From Rahnella inusitata_A (GTDB lineage Bacteria > Pseudomonadota > Gammaproteobacteria > Enterobacterales > Enterobacteriaceae): a DNA stretch of 64,000 bases. The stretch's first letter is position 1. Each line of letters starts with the position of its first letter. The position numbers and the translations under genes are program-made. Under the pieces are notes generated by a model. It was not told the origin of the DNA, made no database searches, and saw only the letters and a list, made by a program, of their open reading frames with translations. The stretch is from assembly GCF_965118895.1 (NCBI RefSeq), contig NZ_CBCPJJ010000025.1:62001-126000 (forward strand), read 5' to 3'. Shown here in pieces: positions 24,579-33,332 of this stretch.

Positions 24579-25652
24579 ATGGCAAATTTGAAATTACAGG
24601 CAGTGACCAAGTCTTACGACGGCAAAAACCAGATTATCCAGAGTATCGATCTGGACGTTGCTGACGGGGAGTTCATCGTGATGGTCGGGCCTTCCGGCTG
24701 CGGGAAATCCACTCTGCTGCGTATGGTGGCCGGTCTGGAGCGCACGACATCCGGCGATATCTACATTAACGACCAGCGTGTCACTGAGCTGGAACCGAAA
24801 GATCGCGGCATCGCAATGGTGTTCCAGAACTACGCGCTGTATCCGCACATGACTGTGTTCGACAACATGGCCTATGGCCTGAAAATTCGCGGTTTCGGCA
24901 AAGCACAGATCCTTGCCCGCGTTGAAGAAGCCGCGCGCATTCTTGAACTCGGCCCGCTGCTGAAACGCAAACCACGCGAACTTTCCGGCGGCCAGCGTCA
25001 GCGTGTTGCGATGGGGCGTGCCATCGTGCGTGAACCGGCGGTGTTCCTGTTCGACGAACCGCTGTCTAACCTTGATGCTAAGTTGCGCGTACAGATGCGC
25101 CTTGAGCTGCAACAACTGCACCGCCGCCTGCGCACCACCAGCTTGTACGTGACGCACGATCAGGTCGAAGCCATGACGCTGGCGGAGCGGGTGATCGTGA
25201 TGAACAAAGGCATCGCCGAGCAAATCGGCACGCCCTCGGAAGTCTATCGCCGCCCGGCCAGCCTGTTCGTTGCCAGCTTTATCGGCTCACCGGCGATGAA
25301 CCTGTTGCCCGGCCAACTGACCACTGACGGCACGTCGCTGGTGATGGAAGACGGATTCGAATTGCCGCTGCCAGTCCCGCGCCCGGAATGGGGCGGTCGT
25401 GAACTGACAATCGGTATCCGCCCTGAACATATTCAGCTGACAGAAGATACGCAAAACGGTATTCCGATGGTGCTCAATACGCTGGAGTTACTGGGCGCGG
25501 ACAATCTCGCGCACGGCAAGCTGGCGGGCAGCGGCGTTGTGGTGCGCTTATCGCATGAAGTGTTTCCGACGGCGGGTTCGCTGTTACGCTTGGTTTTCCC
25601 AACGAAAGCGTTACACTTTTTCGATACTCACAGCGGATTACGGATGGAATGA
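24579..25652 (+). CDS. ugpC: Glycerol-3-phosphate ABC ATPase UgpC
   Basis: 357 residues. N-terminal ABC domain: Walker A GPSGCGKST, signature LSGGQRQRVAMGRA, Walker B VFLFDEPLSNLDAKLR. The C-terminal half is the MalK-like OB-fold regulatory domain (TIGIRPEHI). It drives the UgpAE permease. Its stop overlaps the ugpQ start. Confidence 0.95.
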   Translation: MANLKLQAVTKSYDGKNQIIQSIDLDVADGEFIVMVGPSGCGKSTLLRMVAGLERTTSGDIYINDQRVTELEPKDRGIAMVFQNYALYPHMTVFDNMAYGLKIRGFGKAQILARVEEAARILELGPLLKRKPRELSGGQRQRVAMGRAIVREPAVFLFDEPLSNLDAKLRVQMRLELQQLHRRLRTTSLYVTHDQVEAMTLAERVIVMNKGIAEQIGTPSEVYRRPASLFVASFIGSPAMNLLPGQLTTDGTSLVMEDGFELPLPVPRPEWGGRELTIGIRPEHIQLTEDTQNGIPMVLNTLELLGADNLAHGKLAGSGVVVRLSHEVFPTAGSLLRLVFPTKALHFFDTHSGLRME

Positions 25653-26395
25653 ACATGAAAGCCTGGCCTTACCCTCGTATTGTGGCGCACCGTGGCGGCG
25701 GTGCTCTGGCACCGGAAAACACGCTGGCCGCCATCGATGTGGGCGCGAAATACGGTCATACGATGATCGAATTTGACGCCAAACTGGCGCAGGGCGGAGA
25801 AATATTCCTGCTGCACGACGATACCCTCAACCGCACCAGTAATGGTTGGGGCGTGGCGGGTGAGCAGCCCTGGGAGAAACTTCAGCAGCTCGACGCCGGT
25901 GACTGGTACAGCGCCGCGTTTAAAGGCGAGAAATTGCCGCTGCTGGCGCAGGTCGCCGAACGCTGTGCGCGCCATCACATGATGGTAAACATTGAAATTA
26001 AACCGACCACTGGCCTGAATGAAAAAACCGGCACTGACATCGCGCTCGCTGCCCGTGAGCTGTGGAAAGATCAGAGTGTTCCACCGCTGCTCTCCTCTTT
26101 CGAATTCGACGCGCTGGTCGCCGCCAAAAAAGCCGCCCCTGAACTGCCGCGCGGATTACTCATCGACGAATGGCACGAAAACTGGAATGCGCTGACCGAC
26201 GAACTGGAATGTGTGTCTTTGCACCTCAATCACAAACTGCTGAGTGAAGCGCGTGTAAACGCGATCAAAGCCGCTGGCCTGCATATTCTGGTATACACGG
26301 TGAATAACCCCGAGCGCGCCCGCGAACTCCTGCGCTGGGGCGTGGATTGCATCTGTACGGATAAGATTGATGTGATCGGGCCGGATTTTGAATAA
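25649..26395 (+). CDS. ugpQ: Cytoplasmic glycerophosphodiester phosphodiesterase UgpQ
   Basis: 248 residues of GDPD TIM-barrel. HRGGG and PENTLAAI near the N terminus carry the catalytic His and Glu, and EFDAKL and HDDTLNRTSNG the metal and second His. The C terminus has GVDCICTDKID. It hydrolyses glycerophosphodiesters as they enter through Ugp, giving glycerol 3-phosphate and an alcohol. ATG at 25649 overlaps the ugpC stop; an in-frame ATG at 25655 is an alternative. Confidence 0.94.
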   Translation: MNMKAWPYPRIVAHRGGGALAPENTLAAIDVGAKYGHTMIEFDAKLAQGGEIFLLHDDTLNRTSNGWGVAGEQPWEKLQQLDAGDWYSAAFKGEKLPLLAQVAERCARHHMMVNIEIKPTTGLNEKTGTDIALAARELWKDQSVPPLLSSFEFDALVAAKKAAPELPRGLLIDEWHENWNALTDELECVSLHLNHKLLSEARVNAIKAAGLHILVYTVNNPERARELLRWGVDCICTDKIDVIGPDFE

Positions 26396-26401
26396 TCAAA
26401 C

Positions 26402-26424
26402 ATGGGTGCTGTAACAGCGCCCAT
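26402..26424 (+). terminator. Hairpin after ugpQ
   Basis: Ten-bp stem ATGGGTGCTG / CAGCGCCCAT (one G-U) with a 3-base loop, six bases after the ugpQ stop. The tail is T-rich but interrupted. Confidence 0.6.
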
Positions 26425-26445
26425 ATGTATTTAGTTTTGGTGTTT

Positions 26446-26973
26446 TTAATTCCACTTATGAAAAGGGTCTTCGTATACCGTCGCTGGCGTATCTTCTTTC
26501 GGCTGATCTCTCGGTCTGACCATTATCGGCAGGTTTCTTTTTACACATTCATTGGCATCTTTGACATAGAGTGTCGGGCCATGAAGATCTGTAGGAAAGC
26601 AATGCCCATATCCCTTAGTAGTTAAAGAGGTTATAAAAGTATACTGGAATATTATTGCAATAATTATTCCTGCAATACTGATGTAACACGATCCTATAAT
26701 GATACGTTTTCCTGGATTATATGGCATAACCCCTTTCAAAATTATGTAAGGTGTACAAGTTGCCAACATGAGAAAAGTCGCTGCTCCTCCTATAATAAAA
26801 ATCGAAAGCCTGTCGAATGAAATAATATTCGGGTACGATAAATTATAAATAATTTGATCTTCGATCATAGAAGGCAATAAGCAGCATAGCCAAATCCCAA
26901 GAGCAAAAACCAAGAGGCAACTCAGTCTTTGTTCTGTGGTCAGGTAAATATCTTGATTGGATTTTTTTTTCAT
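26446..26973 (-). CDS. DUF1240-like membrane protein, possible immunity protein
   Basis: 175 residues with about three to four membrane segments in the first 120 residues, then a soluble tail of about 55 residues (FPTDLHGPTLYVKDANECVK...). It resembles the DUF1240 putative membrane proteins of Yersinia and relatives, from memory. The DNA is clearly more AT-rich than the ugp genes, with rare-looking codon use (many ATA and AAA). It lies 21 bases downstream of a small toxin-like gene on the same strand. That order (effector then membrane immunity protein) suggests an immunity role, which is inference. The ribosome site is weak (AAGAA). Confidence 0.55.
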   Translation of the reverse strand: MKKKSNQDIYLTTEQRLSCLLVFALGIWLCCLLPSMIEDQIIYNLSYPNIISFDRLSIFIIGGAATFLMLATCTPYIILKGVMPYNPGKRIIIGSCYISIAGIIIAIIFQYTFITSLTTKGYGHCFPTDLHGPTLYVKDANECVKRNLPIMVRPRDQPKEDTPATVYEDPFHKWN

Positions 26974-26994
26974 ATTTTCTTATAAAGAAGTTGG

Positions 26995-27378
26995 CTATCT
27001 CTTCCCCAACGATTGTTCACCATTTCTGGCACGATAGATTTTAGCTGCAACACCGAGTCCTTTGAGTTTCCAAATGATTTTTGATGTGGTTATGCCATCT
27101 TTCGTATTCCCAGCATAAGTGGCACCGAGTCCCAACCTGTCAAGGTTACGTTCTGAGACATCATATTTCCCAACCGGAGCCAATTCTTTCAGAATGGCAT
27201 AAGCCTCTTCCTGAGTAAGAAACATAATATAATGAAGGTTTTCACTGACGTTTTTAATTAACACTTCCCGATAATCACTGCCGGGCCGATTAATTTCTAA
27301 GGGTAGGAATGACGTGGCTGAGTTTGGGAAACCAGAGAAGGGGTTGTTATAGAATGTCGTCGTTCTTCCATTTGACAT
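26995..27378 (-). CDS. Small AT-rich gene, probable truncated toxin/effector remnant
   Basis: 127 residues, no signal peptide and no membrane segment. AAGGA sits nine bases before the ATG. I do not recognise a named domain. The stretch from SFLPLEINRPG to IWKLKGLGVAAKIYR resembles, from memory, the N-terminal part of larger enterobacterial toxin-like proteins that continue into a hydrophobic, membrane-acting region and are followed by a DUF1240 gene. Here the frame stops right after RARNGEQSLGKR and the membrane part is missing. It may be a degraded effector beside a retained immunity gene, or a genuinely small protein. Confidence 0.5.
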   Translation of the reverse strand: MSNGRTTTFYNNPFSGFPNSATSFLPLEINRPGSDYREVLIKNVSENLHYIMFLTQEEAYAILKELAPVGKYDVSERNLDRLGLGATYAGNTKDGITTSKIIWKLKGLGVAAKIYRARNGEQSLGKR

Positions 27379-27464
27379 CTGAAGCTATCCTTAAGAGTTT
27401 TGGAGTCAATTATTTTCATTGATCGGCAGAAATAAAATCGGGATACAGGTCATATAATGGGACT

Positions 27465-27494
27465 AAAAAACCGCAGGGAGTTTTTTCTCTGCGG
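27465..27494 (-). terminator. Terminator after yhhA
   Basis: On the minus strand a 9-bp stem (CCGCAGAGA / TCCCTGCGG, one G-U) is followed by six T. It lies about 50 bases past the yhhA stop. Confidence 0.82.
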
Positions 27495-27545
27495 AAACGA
27501 ATTATTATTTTGATGAATAACTAAGATACTTACTCATCAATTCTG

Positions 27546-27842
27546 TTATTGATTCAATTTCTGATTCAGCGTCTGGTTATTCTGCTGGATCTGCAACCGT
27601 TGCTGATTGCTCTGGATTTGCGAACGCAGTTTGAGTTGCTGTTGTTGCTGATTGCTGCGCAGATCCTGCTCCTGCTGACGTTTCTGCATTTGCTGGTTGT
27701 TCTGCTGCTGTTGCTGCATGCGCTGTTGCGACGGATTGGTCAGCAGCGGGTCGTTCGGATTCGGCACTTTCTCGACGGCACCGGCAGCGTGAACGGCCAA
27801 CAGCAGTGGCAGTGCGGCGATTATTCCATATAAGCGTTTCAT
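27546..27842 (-). CDS. yhhA: Gln-rich periplasmic DUF2756 protein YhhA
   Basis: 98 residues from MKRLYG, with a signal peptide (about 22 residues, ending AAGA) followed by an extremely Gln/Asn-rich tail with Gln in nearly half the positions. This matches the DUF2756/YhhA family, though it is shorter than the 146 residues of the E. coli protein. Function unknown; the composition suggests a disordered or coiled periplasmic protein. ATG at 27842 has GGAG nine bases upstream; an upstream ATG at 27857 contains that site. In E. coli it follows ugpQ and precedes ggt; ggt is absent here. Confidence 0.75.
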   Translation of the reverse strand: MKRLYGIIAALPLLLAVHAAGAVEKVPNPNDPLLTNPSQQRMQQQQQNNQQMQKRQQEQDLRSNQQQQQLKLRSQIQSNQQRLQIQQNNQTLNQKLNQ

Positions 27843-28055
27843 CGGTTCATTCTCCATTTCCAGTCATCCGTTAAGTGTATGCCATCACACCCACCAGCGC
27901 GGCATTTGAGGGCACGTTTCCCTCAAAGCGTGGCGCGGCTCTCGTTTGTTCTATAATTAACCAGATGTAAACCACCTTCACATCCCGCGGTGTTTCTCAT
28001 TGGGCTACAATCGTCCATCTTTCAAACTTCCTCTTTCACACAGGGCTCAACTGCC

Positions 28056-28955
28056 GTGCCTTTACTTATTATCACCACCATTTTATGGGCCTTTTCCTTC
28101 AGCCTGATCGGCGTTTATCTCGCCGGACAGGTCGACAGCGTCTTCGCCGTATTGGTCCGTTTGGGGCTGGCGGCGCTGGTTTTCCTGCCGTTTCTGCGCT
28201 GGAAGGGCTATGCCTTTACCACCATCCTGCTGTACATGGCGGTCGGTGCGATGCAGCTTGGCATCATGTATCTCATCAGCTTCGAGGCCTATCTGTATCT
28301 GTCAGTGCCGGAATTCCTGCTGTTTACCGTGATGACGCCGCTGTACGTGACGCTGATTTATGACCTGATCAGCGGCCGTAAAATCCGCATTGGCTATGCA
28401 CTCAGCGCGCTGCTGGCGGTGGCGGGTGCGGCGATTATTCGTTATGACCACATCAGCGAGCATTTCATCATCGGGCTGTTGCTGGTGCAGGCGGCGAATA
28501 TTTGTTTTGCCATCGGACAGGTGGGCTACAAACGTCTGATGGAAACCCGCCCGGTGCCGCAGCACACGGCCTTTTCCTGGTTCTACATCGGTGCGCTAAT
28601 GTGCGCCGTAGTGGCGTGGTTCCTGTGGGGTAATCCGCAAAAATTGCCTACCACGGAGCTGCAATGGGGCATTCTGGTATGGTTAGGCGTTGGCGCGTCG
28701 GGATTGGGCTACTTCATGTGGAACTACGGCGCAACGCAGGTGGATGCGGGAACGCTGGGGATTATGAACAATTTTCACGTCCCGGCCGGGCTGCTGGTGA
28801 ATCTGGCGATCTGGCAACAGCAGCCGCACTGGCCGAGCTTTATTCTGGGCGCGGCGGTGATTATGTCCTCACTGTGGGTGCACCGGCGTTGGGTCGTGCC
28901 GCGTCGCGAACAAACGGCAGATGATCGCACGCGTGCTGCCGCGCCGAACGAATAA
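28056..28955 (+). CDS. bioP: High-affinity biotin transporter BioP (YigM)
   Basis: 299 residues from a GTG start, exactly the E. coli length; the ATG at 27990 would add 22 residues without family support. It is a DMT-superfamily (EamA) carrier with ten membrane segments and is alike along its length, including NYGATQVDAGTLGIMNN and LVNLAIWxQQPHWP. Inner-membrane biotin uptake. Its 3' end overlaps the 3' end of metR by 95 bases on the opposite strand. Confidence 0.88.
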   Translation: MPLLIITTILWAFSFSLIGVYLAGQVDSVFAVLVRLGLAALVFLPFLRWKGYAFTTILLYMAVGAMQLGIMYLISFEAYLYLSVPEFLLFTVMTPLYVTLIYDLISGRKIRIGYALSALLAVAGAAIIRYDHISEHFIIGLLLVQAANICFAIGQVGYKRLMETRPVPQHTAFSWFYIGALMCAVVAWFLWGNPQKLPTTELQWGILVWLGVGASGLGYFMWNYGATQVDAGTLGIMNNFHVPAGLLVNLAIWQQQPHWPSFILGAAVIMSSLWVHRRWVVPRREQTADDRTRAAAPNE

Positions 28956-29796
28956 ATGCTTCTGTGACCGGCTGACGCTGCTCGCCATCACGTACGGCGG
29001 CGTACAGCCGGCTCCATAAGCCATCGCCCAGGGTTTTTGTCACCACCAGACCCTGGCGCTCAAAACTCTCCACCACCCAGTGTGGCAGCGCCGCAATTCC
29101 CATTCTCGCCGACACCATCTGAATCAATAACAACGTGTTATCTACGCTTTTCAGCGACGGGCTGACGCCTGCCGGTTGCAGGAAATGCCGCCAGATATCC
29201 AGACGCTGGCGCTGCACCGGATAAATCATCAGCGTTTCACTGCTCAGATCTTCCGGCGTGATGACGGCCTGGGTCGCCAGCGGATGATCCGGGGCCAGCA
29301 CCAGACGGACTTCGAAATCAAACATCGGCGAATAGTGCAAACCGCTGCGCGGCAGGATATCGGACGTCAATACGAGGTCCAGTTCGCCCTGTTGCAGCGC
29401 CGGTTGCGGGTCAAACGTCACGCCGGATTTGAAATCCATCATCACCTGCGGCCAGTTCTGATGGAAGTTGTCCAGCGCGGGCGTCAGCCACTGAATACAA
29501 CTGTGGCATTCGATGGCGATACGCAGTGAGGTCTGATGCGGTTCATTACATGCCTGCAACGCCTGCTGGATTTGTGGCAGCACCTGCTCTGCCAGATTGA
29601 GCATGATTTCGCCCTGCGGCGTAAACCGCAGCGGCTGGCTTTTGCGCACAAATAATCTGAAACCCAGCCGTTGCTCGAGGTCACTGAACTGGTGAGACAG
29701 GGCCGATTGTGTCTGATGAAGCTGCGAGGCGGCAGCGGCCAGTGACCCGGTGTTGCGCAGTGCTTGCAACGTTCGCAGGTGTTTCAGTTCGATCAT
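28861..29796 (-). CDS. metR: LysR-family regulator MetR
   Basis: 311 residues. Winged helix-turn-helix at residues 1-60 (GSLAAAASQLHQTQSALSHQ), then the periplasmic-binding-like domain that senses homocysteine. MetR activates metE and metH and represses itself. It diverges from metE, the standard arrangement, with a MetR-like site over its own start codon. The C-terminal coding region overlaps bioP. Confidence 0.94.
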   Translation of the reverse strand: MIELKHLRTLQALRNTGSLAAAASQLHQTQSALSHQFSDLEQRLGFRLFVRKSQPLRFTPQGEIMLNLAEQVLPQIQQALQACNEPHQTSLRIAIECHSCIQWLTPALDNFHQNWPQVMMDFKSGVTFDPQPALQQGELDLVLTSDILPRSGLHYSPMFDFEVRLVLAPDHPLATQAVITPEDLSSETLMIYPVQRQRLDIWRHFLQPAGVSPSLKSVDNTLLLIQMVSARMGIAALPHWVVESFERQGLVVTKTLGDGLWSRLYAAVRDGEQRQPVTEAFIRSARQHACDHLPFVRDAARPNAGAPTVRT

Positions 29797-29808
29797 GAGA
29801 GTCCTTCA
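29796..29808. promoter_or_regulatory. Candidate MetR binding site
   Basis: TGAG-AGTCC-TTCA matches seven of eight defined bases of the MetR consensus TGAA-N5-TTCA. It overlaps the metR start codon in the 104-base metR-metE divergent region. A further TGAA half-site is at 29817-29820. Confidence 0.45.
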
Positions 29809-29859
29809 CTGTGACATGAATAATTTGCGCTTGTGCAATATACAGTACCTGCGGATTAT

Positions 29860-29883
29860 GGATGTGTAAACATCTGGACGGCT
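29860..29883 (+). promoter_or_regulatory. MetJ operator: three tandem met boxes before metE
   Basis: Three adjacent 8-base boxes, GGATGTGT, AAACATCT and GGACGGCT, resemble AGACGTCT (the last two match six of eight bases). They lie 18 bases before the metE ATG. Tandem imperfect boxes are how MetJ with S-adenosylmethionine represses met genes. Confidence 0.62.
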
Positions 29884-29900
29884 AAACAGGAATTAAAAAG

Positions 29901-32177
29901 ATGACGATACTGAATCACACACTGGGTTTTCCACGCGTTGGTCTGCGTCGTGAACTTAAAAAAGCTCAAGAAAGCTACTGGGCAGGTAATTCCACTCAGG
30001 AAGAACTGCTGGCAACCGGCCGCGAACTGCGCGCCCGTCACTGGAAACAACAGGCCGAAGCGGGGGTTGATCTGCTGCCTGTTGGCGATTTTGCCTGGTA
30101 CGATCACGTACTGACCACCAGCCTGCTGCTGGGTAACGTGCCTGCACGTCACCAGAATGCCGATGGGTCTGTGGATCTCGATACCTTATTTCGACTTGGC
30201 CGTGGCCGTGCACCGACCGGTAAACCGGCTGCCGCTGCGGAAATGACCAAATGGTTTAACACCAACTATCACTACATGGTGCCAGAGTTCGTGAAAGGTC
30301 AGCAGTTCAAACTGACCTGGGCGCAACTGCTGGAAGAGGTGGACGAAGCGCTGGCGCTCGGCCACAAAGTGAAACCGGTTCTGCTCGGCCCGCTGACATA
30401 CCTGTGGCTCGGTAAAGTGAAAGGCGAGCAGTTCGACCGTCTTTCGCTGATTAACGATATTTTGCCGGTTTACCAGCAAGTACTGGCCGAACTGGCAAAA
30501 CGCGACATCGAGTGGGTGCAGATTGATGAACCGGCGCTGGTACTTGAACTGCCGCAGGAATGGCTTGATGCCTACAAACCTGCGTATGAGCAGTTGCAGG
30601 GCAAAACCAAACTGCTGCTGACCACCTATTTCGACAGCGTCGGGCACAACCTCGACACTGTCCGCCAACTGCCGGTACAAGGCCTGCATATTGATGCGGT
30701 CGCCGGTCACGATGATCTGCAAACGGTCATCAACGCACTGCCAAAAGACTGGCTGATTTCTCTGGGCGTGATCAACGGCCGTAACGTCTGGCGTGCAGAT
30801 CTGAGCACCTGGTTCGACCGTCTGAAGCCGCTGGTTGAAGGCCGCAACGTCTGGATCGGCAGCTCCTGTTCATTGCTTCACAGCCCGATCGACTTAAGCG
30901 TTGAAAGCCGTCTGGATGATGAAGTGAAAAGCTGGTTCGCATTTGCCCTGCAAAAATGTGTGGAGCTTGCACTGCTGACGTCTGCGTTGAATAACCCGAC
31001 CGCAGAAGCACAGCACAAACTGGCAGAATATAGCGCGCCAATTCGCGCCCGTCGTGAATCGACCCGCGTGAACAATGCCGCCGTTGGTAAACGCGTTGCG
31101 GCTATTACGGCCACCGATATCGAGCGTCCAAACGTTTACACCGAGCGCGCCAAAGCGCAGCGGGCCCGTTTCAATCTGCCTGCATGGCCGACCACTACCA
31201 TAGGGTCATTCCCACAAACCACGGAAATCCGTGGCCTGCGTCTGGAGTTCAAACAAGGCCGTCTGGATAACGCTAAATACCGCACCGGCATCAGCGAACA
31301 TATCAAGCAAGCCATCAAAGAGCAGGAGCGTCTGGGCATTGACGTACTGGTTCACGGCGAAGCGGAACGTAACGACATGGTCGAGTACTTCGGCGAGCAT
31401 CTTGACGGCTTTGTGTTCACGCAAAATGGCTGGGTACAGAGCTACGGTTCCCGCTGCGTGAAACCGCCGGTCATCATCGGCGACGTCAGCCGTCCGGAAG
31501 CGATCACCGTCGAATGGGCGAAGTACGCACAATCGCTGACCGAAAAACCGGTCAAAGGCATGCTCACCGGCCCGATCACCATCCTTTGCTGGTCCTTCCC
31601 GCGTGAGGACGTCAGCCGTGAAACCATTGCTAAGCAAATTGGTCTGGCGCTGCGCGACGAAGTGGAAGATCTGGAAAAAGCCGGTATCGGCATCATCCAG
31701 ATTGACGAACCTGCCCTGCGTGAAGGCCTGCCGCTGCGCAAGTCTGAGTGGAATGCTTATCTGCGCTGGGCCGTAGACGCGTTCAAACTGAATGCCGCCA
31801 TTGCGAAAGATGACACTCAGATCCACACCCACATGTGTTATTGCGAATTCAACGACATCATGGATTCGATTGCTGCGCTCGATGCCGATGTAATCACTAT
31901 CGAAACTTCGCGTTCTGATATGGATCTGATCGAAACCTTCAAAGAATTCGATTATCCGAACGAAATCGGACCCGGCGTTTACGACATTCACTCGCCTAAC
32001 GTGCCAAGTGTGGCGTGGATCGAAAACCTGCTGCGTAAAGCGGCGGACAGTATCCCGGCAGAGCGCCTGTGGGTGAACCCGGACTGTGGCCTGAAAACCC
32101 GTGGCTGGCCGGAAACCCGCGAGTCTCTGGAAAATATGGTGAAAGCGGCTAAGCGTCTTCGTGCGGAGAAAATCTGA
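29901..32177 (+). CDS. metE: Cobalamin-independent methionine synthase MetE
   Basis: 758 residues, two barrel halves. The zinc ligands are visible in the C-terminal half: HTHMCYCEF (His and Cys), TIETSRSDM (Glu) and NPDCGLKTRG (Cys). The N-terminal half has the folate-binding start LGFPRVGLRRELKKA. It transfers the methyl group of 5-methyltetrahydrofolate (polyglutamate) to homocysteine in the cytoplasm. AGGAA lies upstream of the ATG. Regulated by MetR and MetJ. Followed by a strong terminator and, unlike E. coli, by an accessory catabolic island before dlhH. Confidence 0.97.
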   Translation: MTILNHTLGFPRVGLRRELKKAQESYWAGNSTQEELLATGRELRARHWKQQAEAGVDLLPVGDFAWYDHVLTTSLLLGNVPARHQNADGSVDLDTLFRLGRGRAPTGKPAAAAEMTKWFNTNYHYMVPEFVKGQQFKLTWAQLLEEVDEALALGHKVKPVLLGPLTYLWLGKVKGEQFDRLSLINDILPVYQQVLAELAKRDIEWVQIDEPALVLELPQEWLDAYKPAYEQLQGKTKLLLTTYFDSVGHNLDTVRQLPVQGLHIDAVAGHDDLQTVINALPKDWLISLGVINGRNVWRADLSTWFDRLKPLVEGRNVWIGSSCSLLHSPIDLSVESRLDDEVKSWFAFALQKCVELALLTSALNNPTAEAQHKLAEYSAPIRARRESTRVNNAAVGKRVAAITATDIERPNVYTERAKAQRARFNLPAWPTTTIGSFPQTTEIRGLRLEFKQGRLDNAKYRTGISEHIKQAIKEQERLGIDVLVHGEAERNDMVEYFGEHLDGFVFTQNGWVQSYGSRCVKPPVIIGDVSRPEAITVEWAKYAQSLTEKPVKGMLTGPITILCWSFPREDVSRETIAKQIGLALRDEVEDLEKAGIGIIQIDEPALREGLPLRKSEWNAYLRWAVDAFKLNAAIAKDDTQIHTHMCYCEFNDIMDSIAALDADVITIETSRSDMDLIETFKEFDYPNEIGPGVYDIHSPNVPSVAWIENLLRKAADSIPAERLWVNPDCGLKTRGWPETRESLENMVKAAKRLRAEKI

Positions 32178-32236
32178 CCGGAAGTGAGTAAAAAGTACGT
32201 TGGTGGAAGTGTGCCGGTGAATAGCCGACACGTTGG

Positions 32237-32270
32237 GCTTCGGGGCTGTATACCCGAAGCTCTTTTTTTT
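32237..32270 (+). terminator. Terminator after metE
   Basis: Stem GCTTCGGG / CCCGAAGC with an 8-base loop followed by T-C-T8. Confidence 0.9.
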
Positions 32271-32424
32271 ATCGGTCATTCGTACTTTGTTACGACTCTT
32301 TCAGCCCGCGGCATACGGCGGCTGAAGCGTGATTGAGGAGGTTTTGACAGGCCGTTATCTCCAAACCCCGGTTTTGTCCACTAGGCTTAATACAAATTGT
32401 AATTCATTAAGACAGGGAGAAAAC

Positions 32425-33189
32425 ATGAACCGATTTACAGATAAAGTGGTTGTCGTTACCGGCGCGGGTTCAGGTATGGGCGCAGCGTCTGCCCGGCGTT
32501 TTGCCAAAGAGGGCGCGATTGTGGTGCTGGTCGGGCGAACCAAAGAAAAGCTCGAGAAGGTCGCCAGCACGTTGAGCAGCACGCAATATTATATTCATCT
32601 GGCGGATGTATCTTCGGCGCAGGACGTCGAGCGCATGGCGGCAGTGATCGAAGATAAATTTGGCCGCGTCGATGTGCTGGTCAATGGTGCGGGCGTGGTG
32701 GTGCAGGGTAAAGTCACTGAAGCTAGCCTCGATGACTGGCAGAAAATCATGGCGATCGACCTGAGCGGCGTTTTCTACTGCACCCGCTTCTTCATGCCAG
32801 CGCTGATTAAAAGCAAAGGCAACATCGTCAATATTTCTTCGGTATCCGGTATGGGTGGCGACTGGGGAATGAGCTTTTACAACGCAGCCAAAGGCGGCGT
32901 GACCAACTTTACCCGCTCAATCGCGATGGATCACGGCAAAGACGGCGTGCGCGTTAATGCGGTTTGCCCGTCTCTGACTTTCACTGAGATGGCGGCGGGG
33001 ATTAAAGACAATCAGCCGCTGCTGGATAAATTCTCCGAACGCATCCCGCTCGGTCGCGGCGCAGAGCCGGAAGAAATTGCGGATGTCATCGCGTTCCTTG
33101 CCAGCCACGACGCGCGATTTGTCACCGGCGTGAATCTGCCGGTGGACGGTGGCCTGAGCGCATCTAACGGCCAGCCTCCGCAGGCATAA
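32425..33189 (+). CDS. Short-chain dehydrogenase/reductase (classical SDR)
   Basis: 254 residues. NAD(P)-binding TGAGSGMG at 12-19, NGAGV at 87-91, and the catalytic Ser139/Ser141 with Tyr152 and Lys156 (YNAAK). Start at 32425 is preceded by GGGAGA; an upstream frame to 32329 has no support. It is a cytosolic oxidoreductase of unknown substrate. Its position, between metE and the frw/pfl/fsa island, suggests a job in that pathway. One idea is reducing hydroxyacetone or another sugar-derived ketone in place of GldA, which is absent here; this is inference. Confidence 0.85.
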   Translation: MNRFTDKVVVVTGAGSGMGAASARRFAKEGAIVVLVGRTKEKLEKVASTLSSTQYYIHLADVSSAQDVERMAAVIEDKFGRVDVLVNGAGVVVQGKVTEASLDDWQKIMAIDLSGVFYCTRFFMPALIKSKGNIVNISSVSGMGGDWGMSFYNAAKGGVTNFTRSIAMDHGKDGVRVNAVCPSLTFTEMAAGIKDNQPLLDKFSERIPLGRGAEPEEIADVIAFLASHDARFVTGVNLPVDGGLSASNGQPPQA

Positions 33190-33198
33190 ACATCTTTC

Positions 33199-33243
33199 TG
33201 GCTCATCGTTCCCGGCATCAGCGCGGGCCGGTGAGCCATTTTC
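33199..33243 (+). terminator. Terminator after the SDR gene
   Basis: Ten-bp stem TGGCTCATCG / CGGTGAGCCA (one G-U), long GC-rich loop able to fold further, then TTTT. Confidence 0.7.
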
Positions 33244-33332
33244 CCATCGTTCCTCGCAAATCTGCGAGTTCCCTTTCTGCCTTCAGCCGAGGTTAGTTAT
33301 CATAGCCAGATTCTGCTGACAGGTAGCCAACC

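Noticed and set aside
26446..27378. Prophage or insertion-sequence remnant
   Set aside because: AT-rich and accessory, but no integrase, transposase, terminal repeats or tRNA nearby.
31206..32279. 357-codon open frame opposite metE
   Set aside because: His/Phe/Arg-rich composition typical of an antisense shadow; metE is certain.
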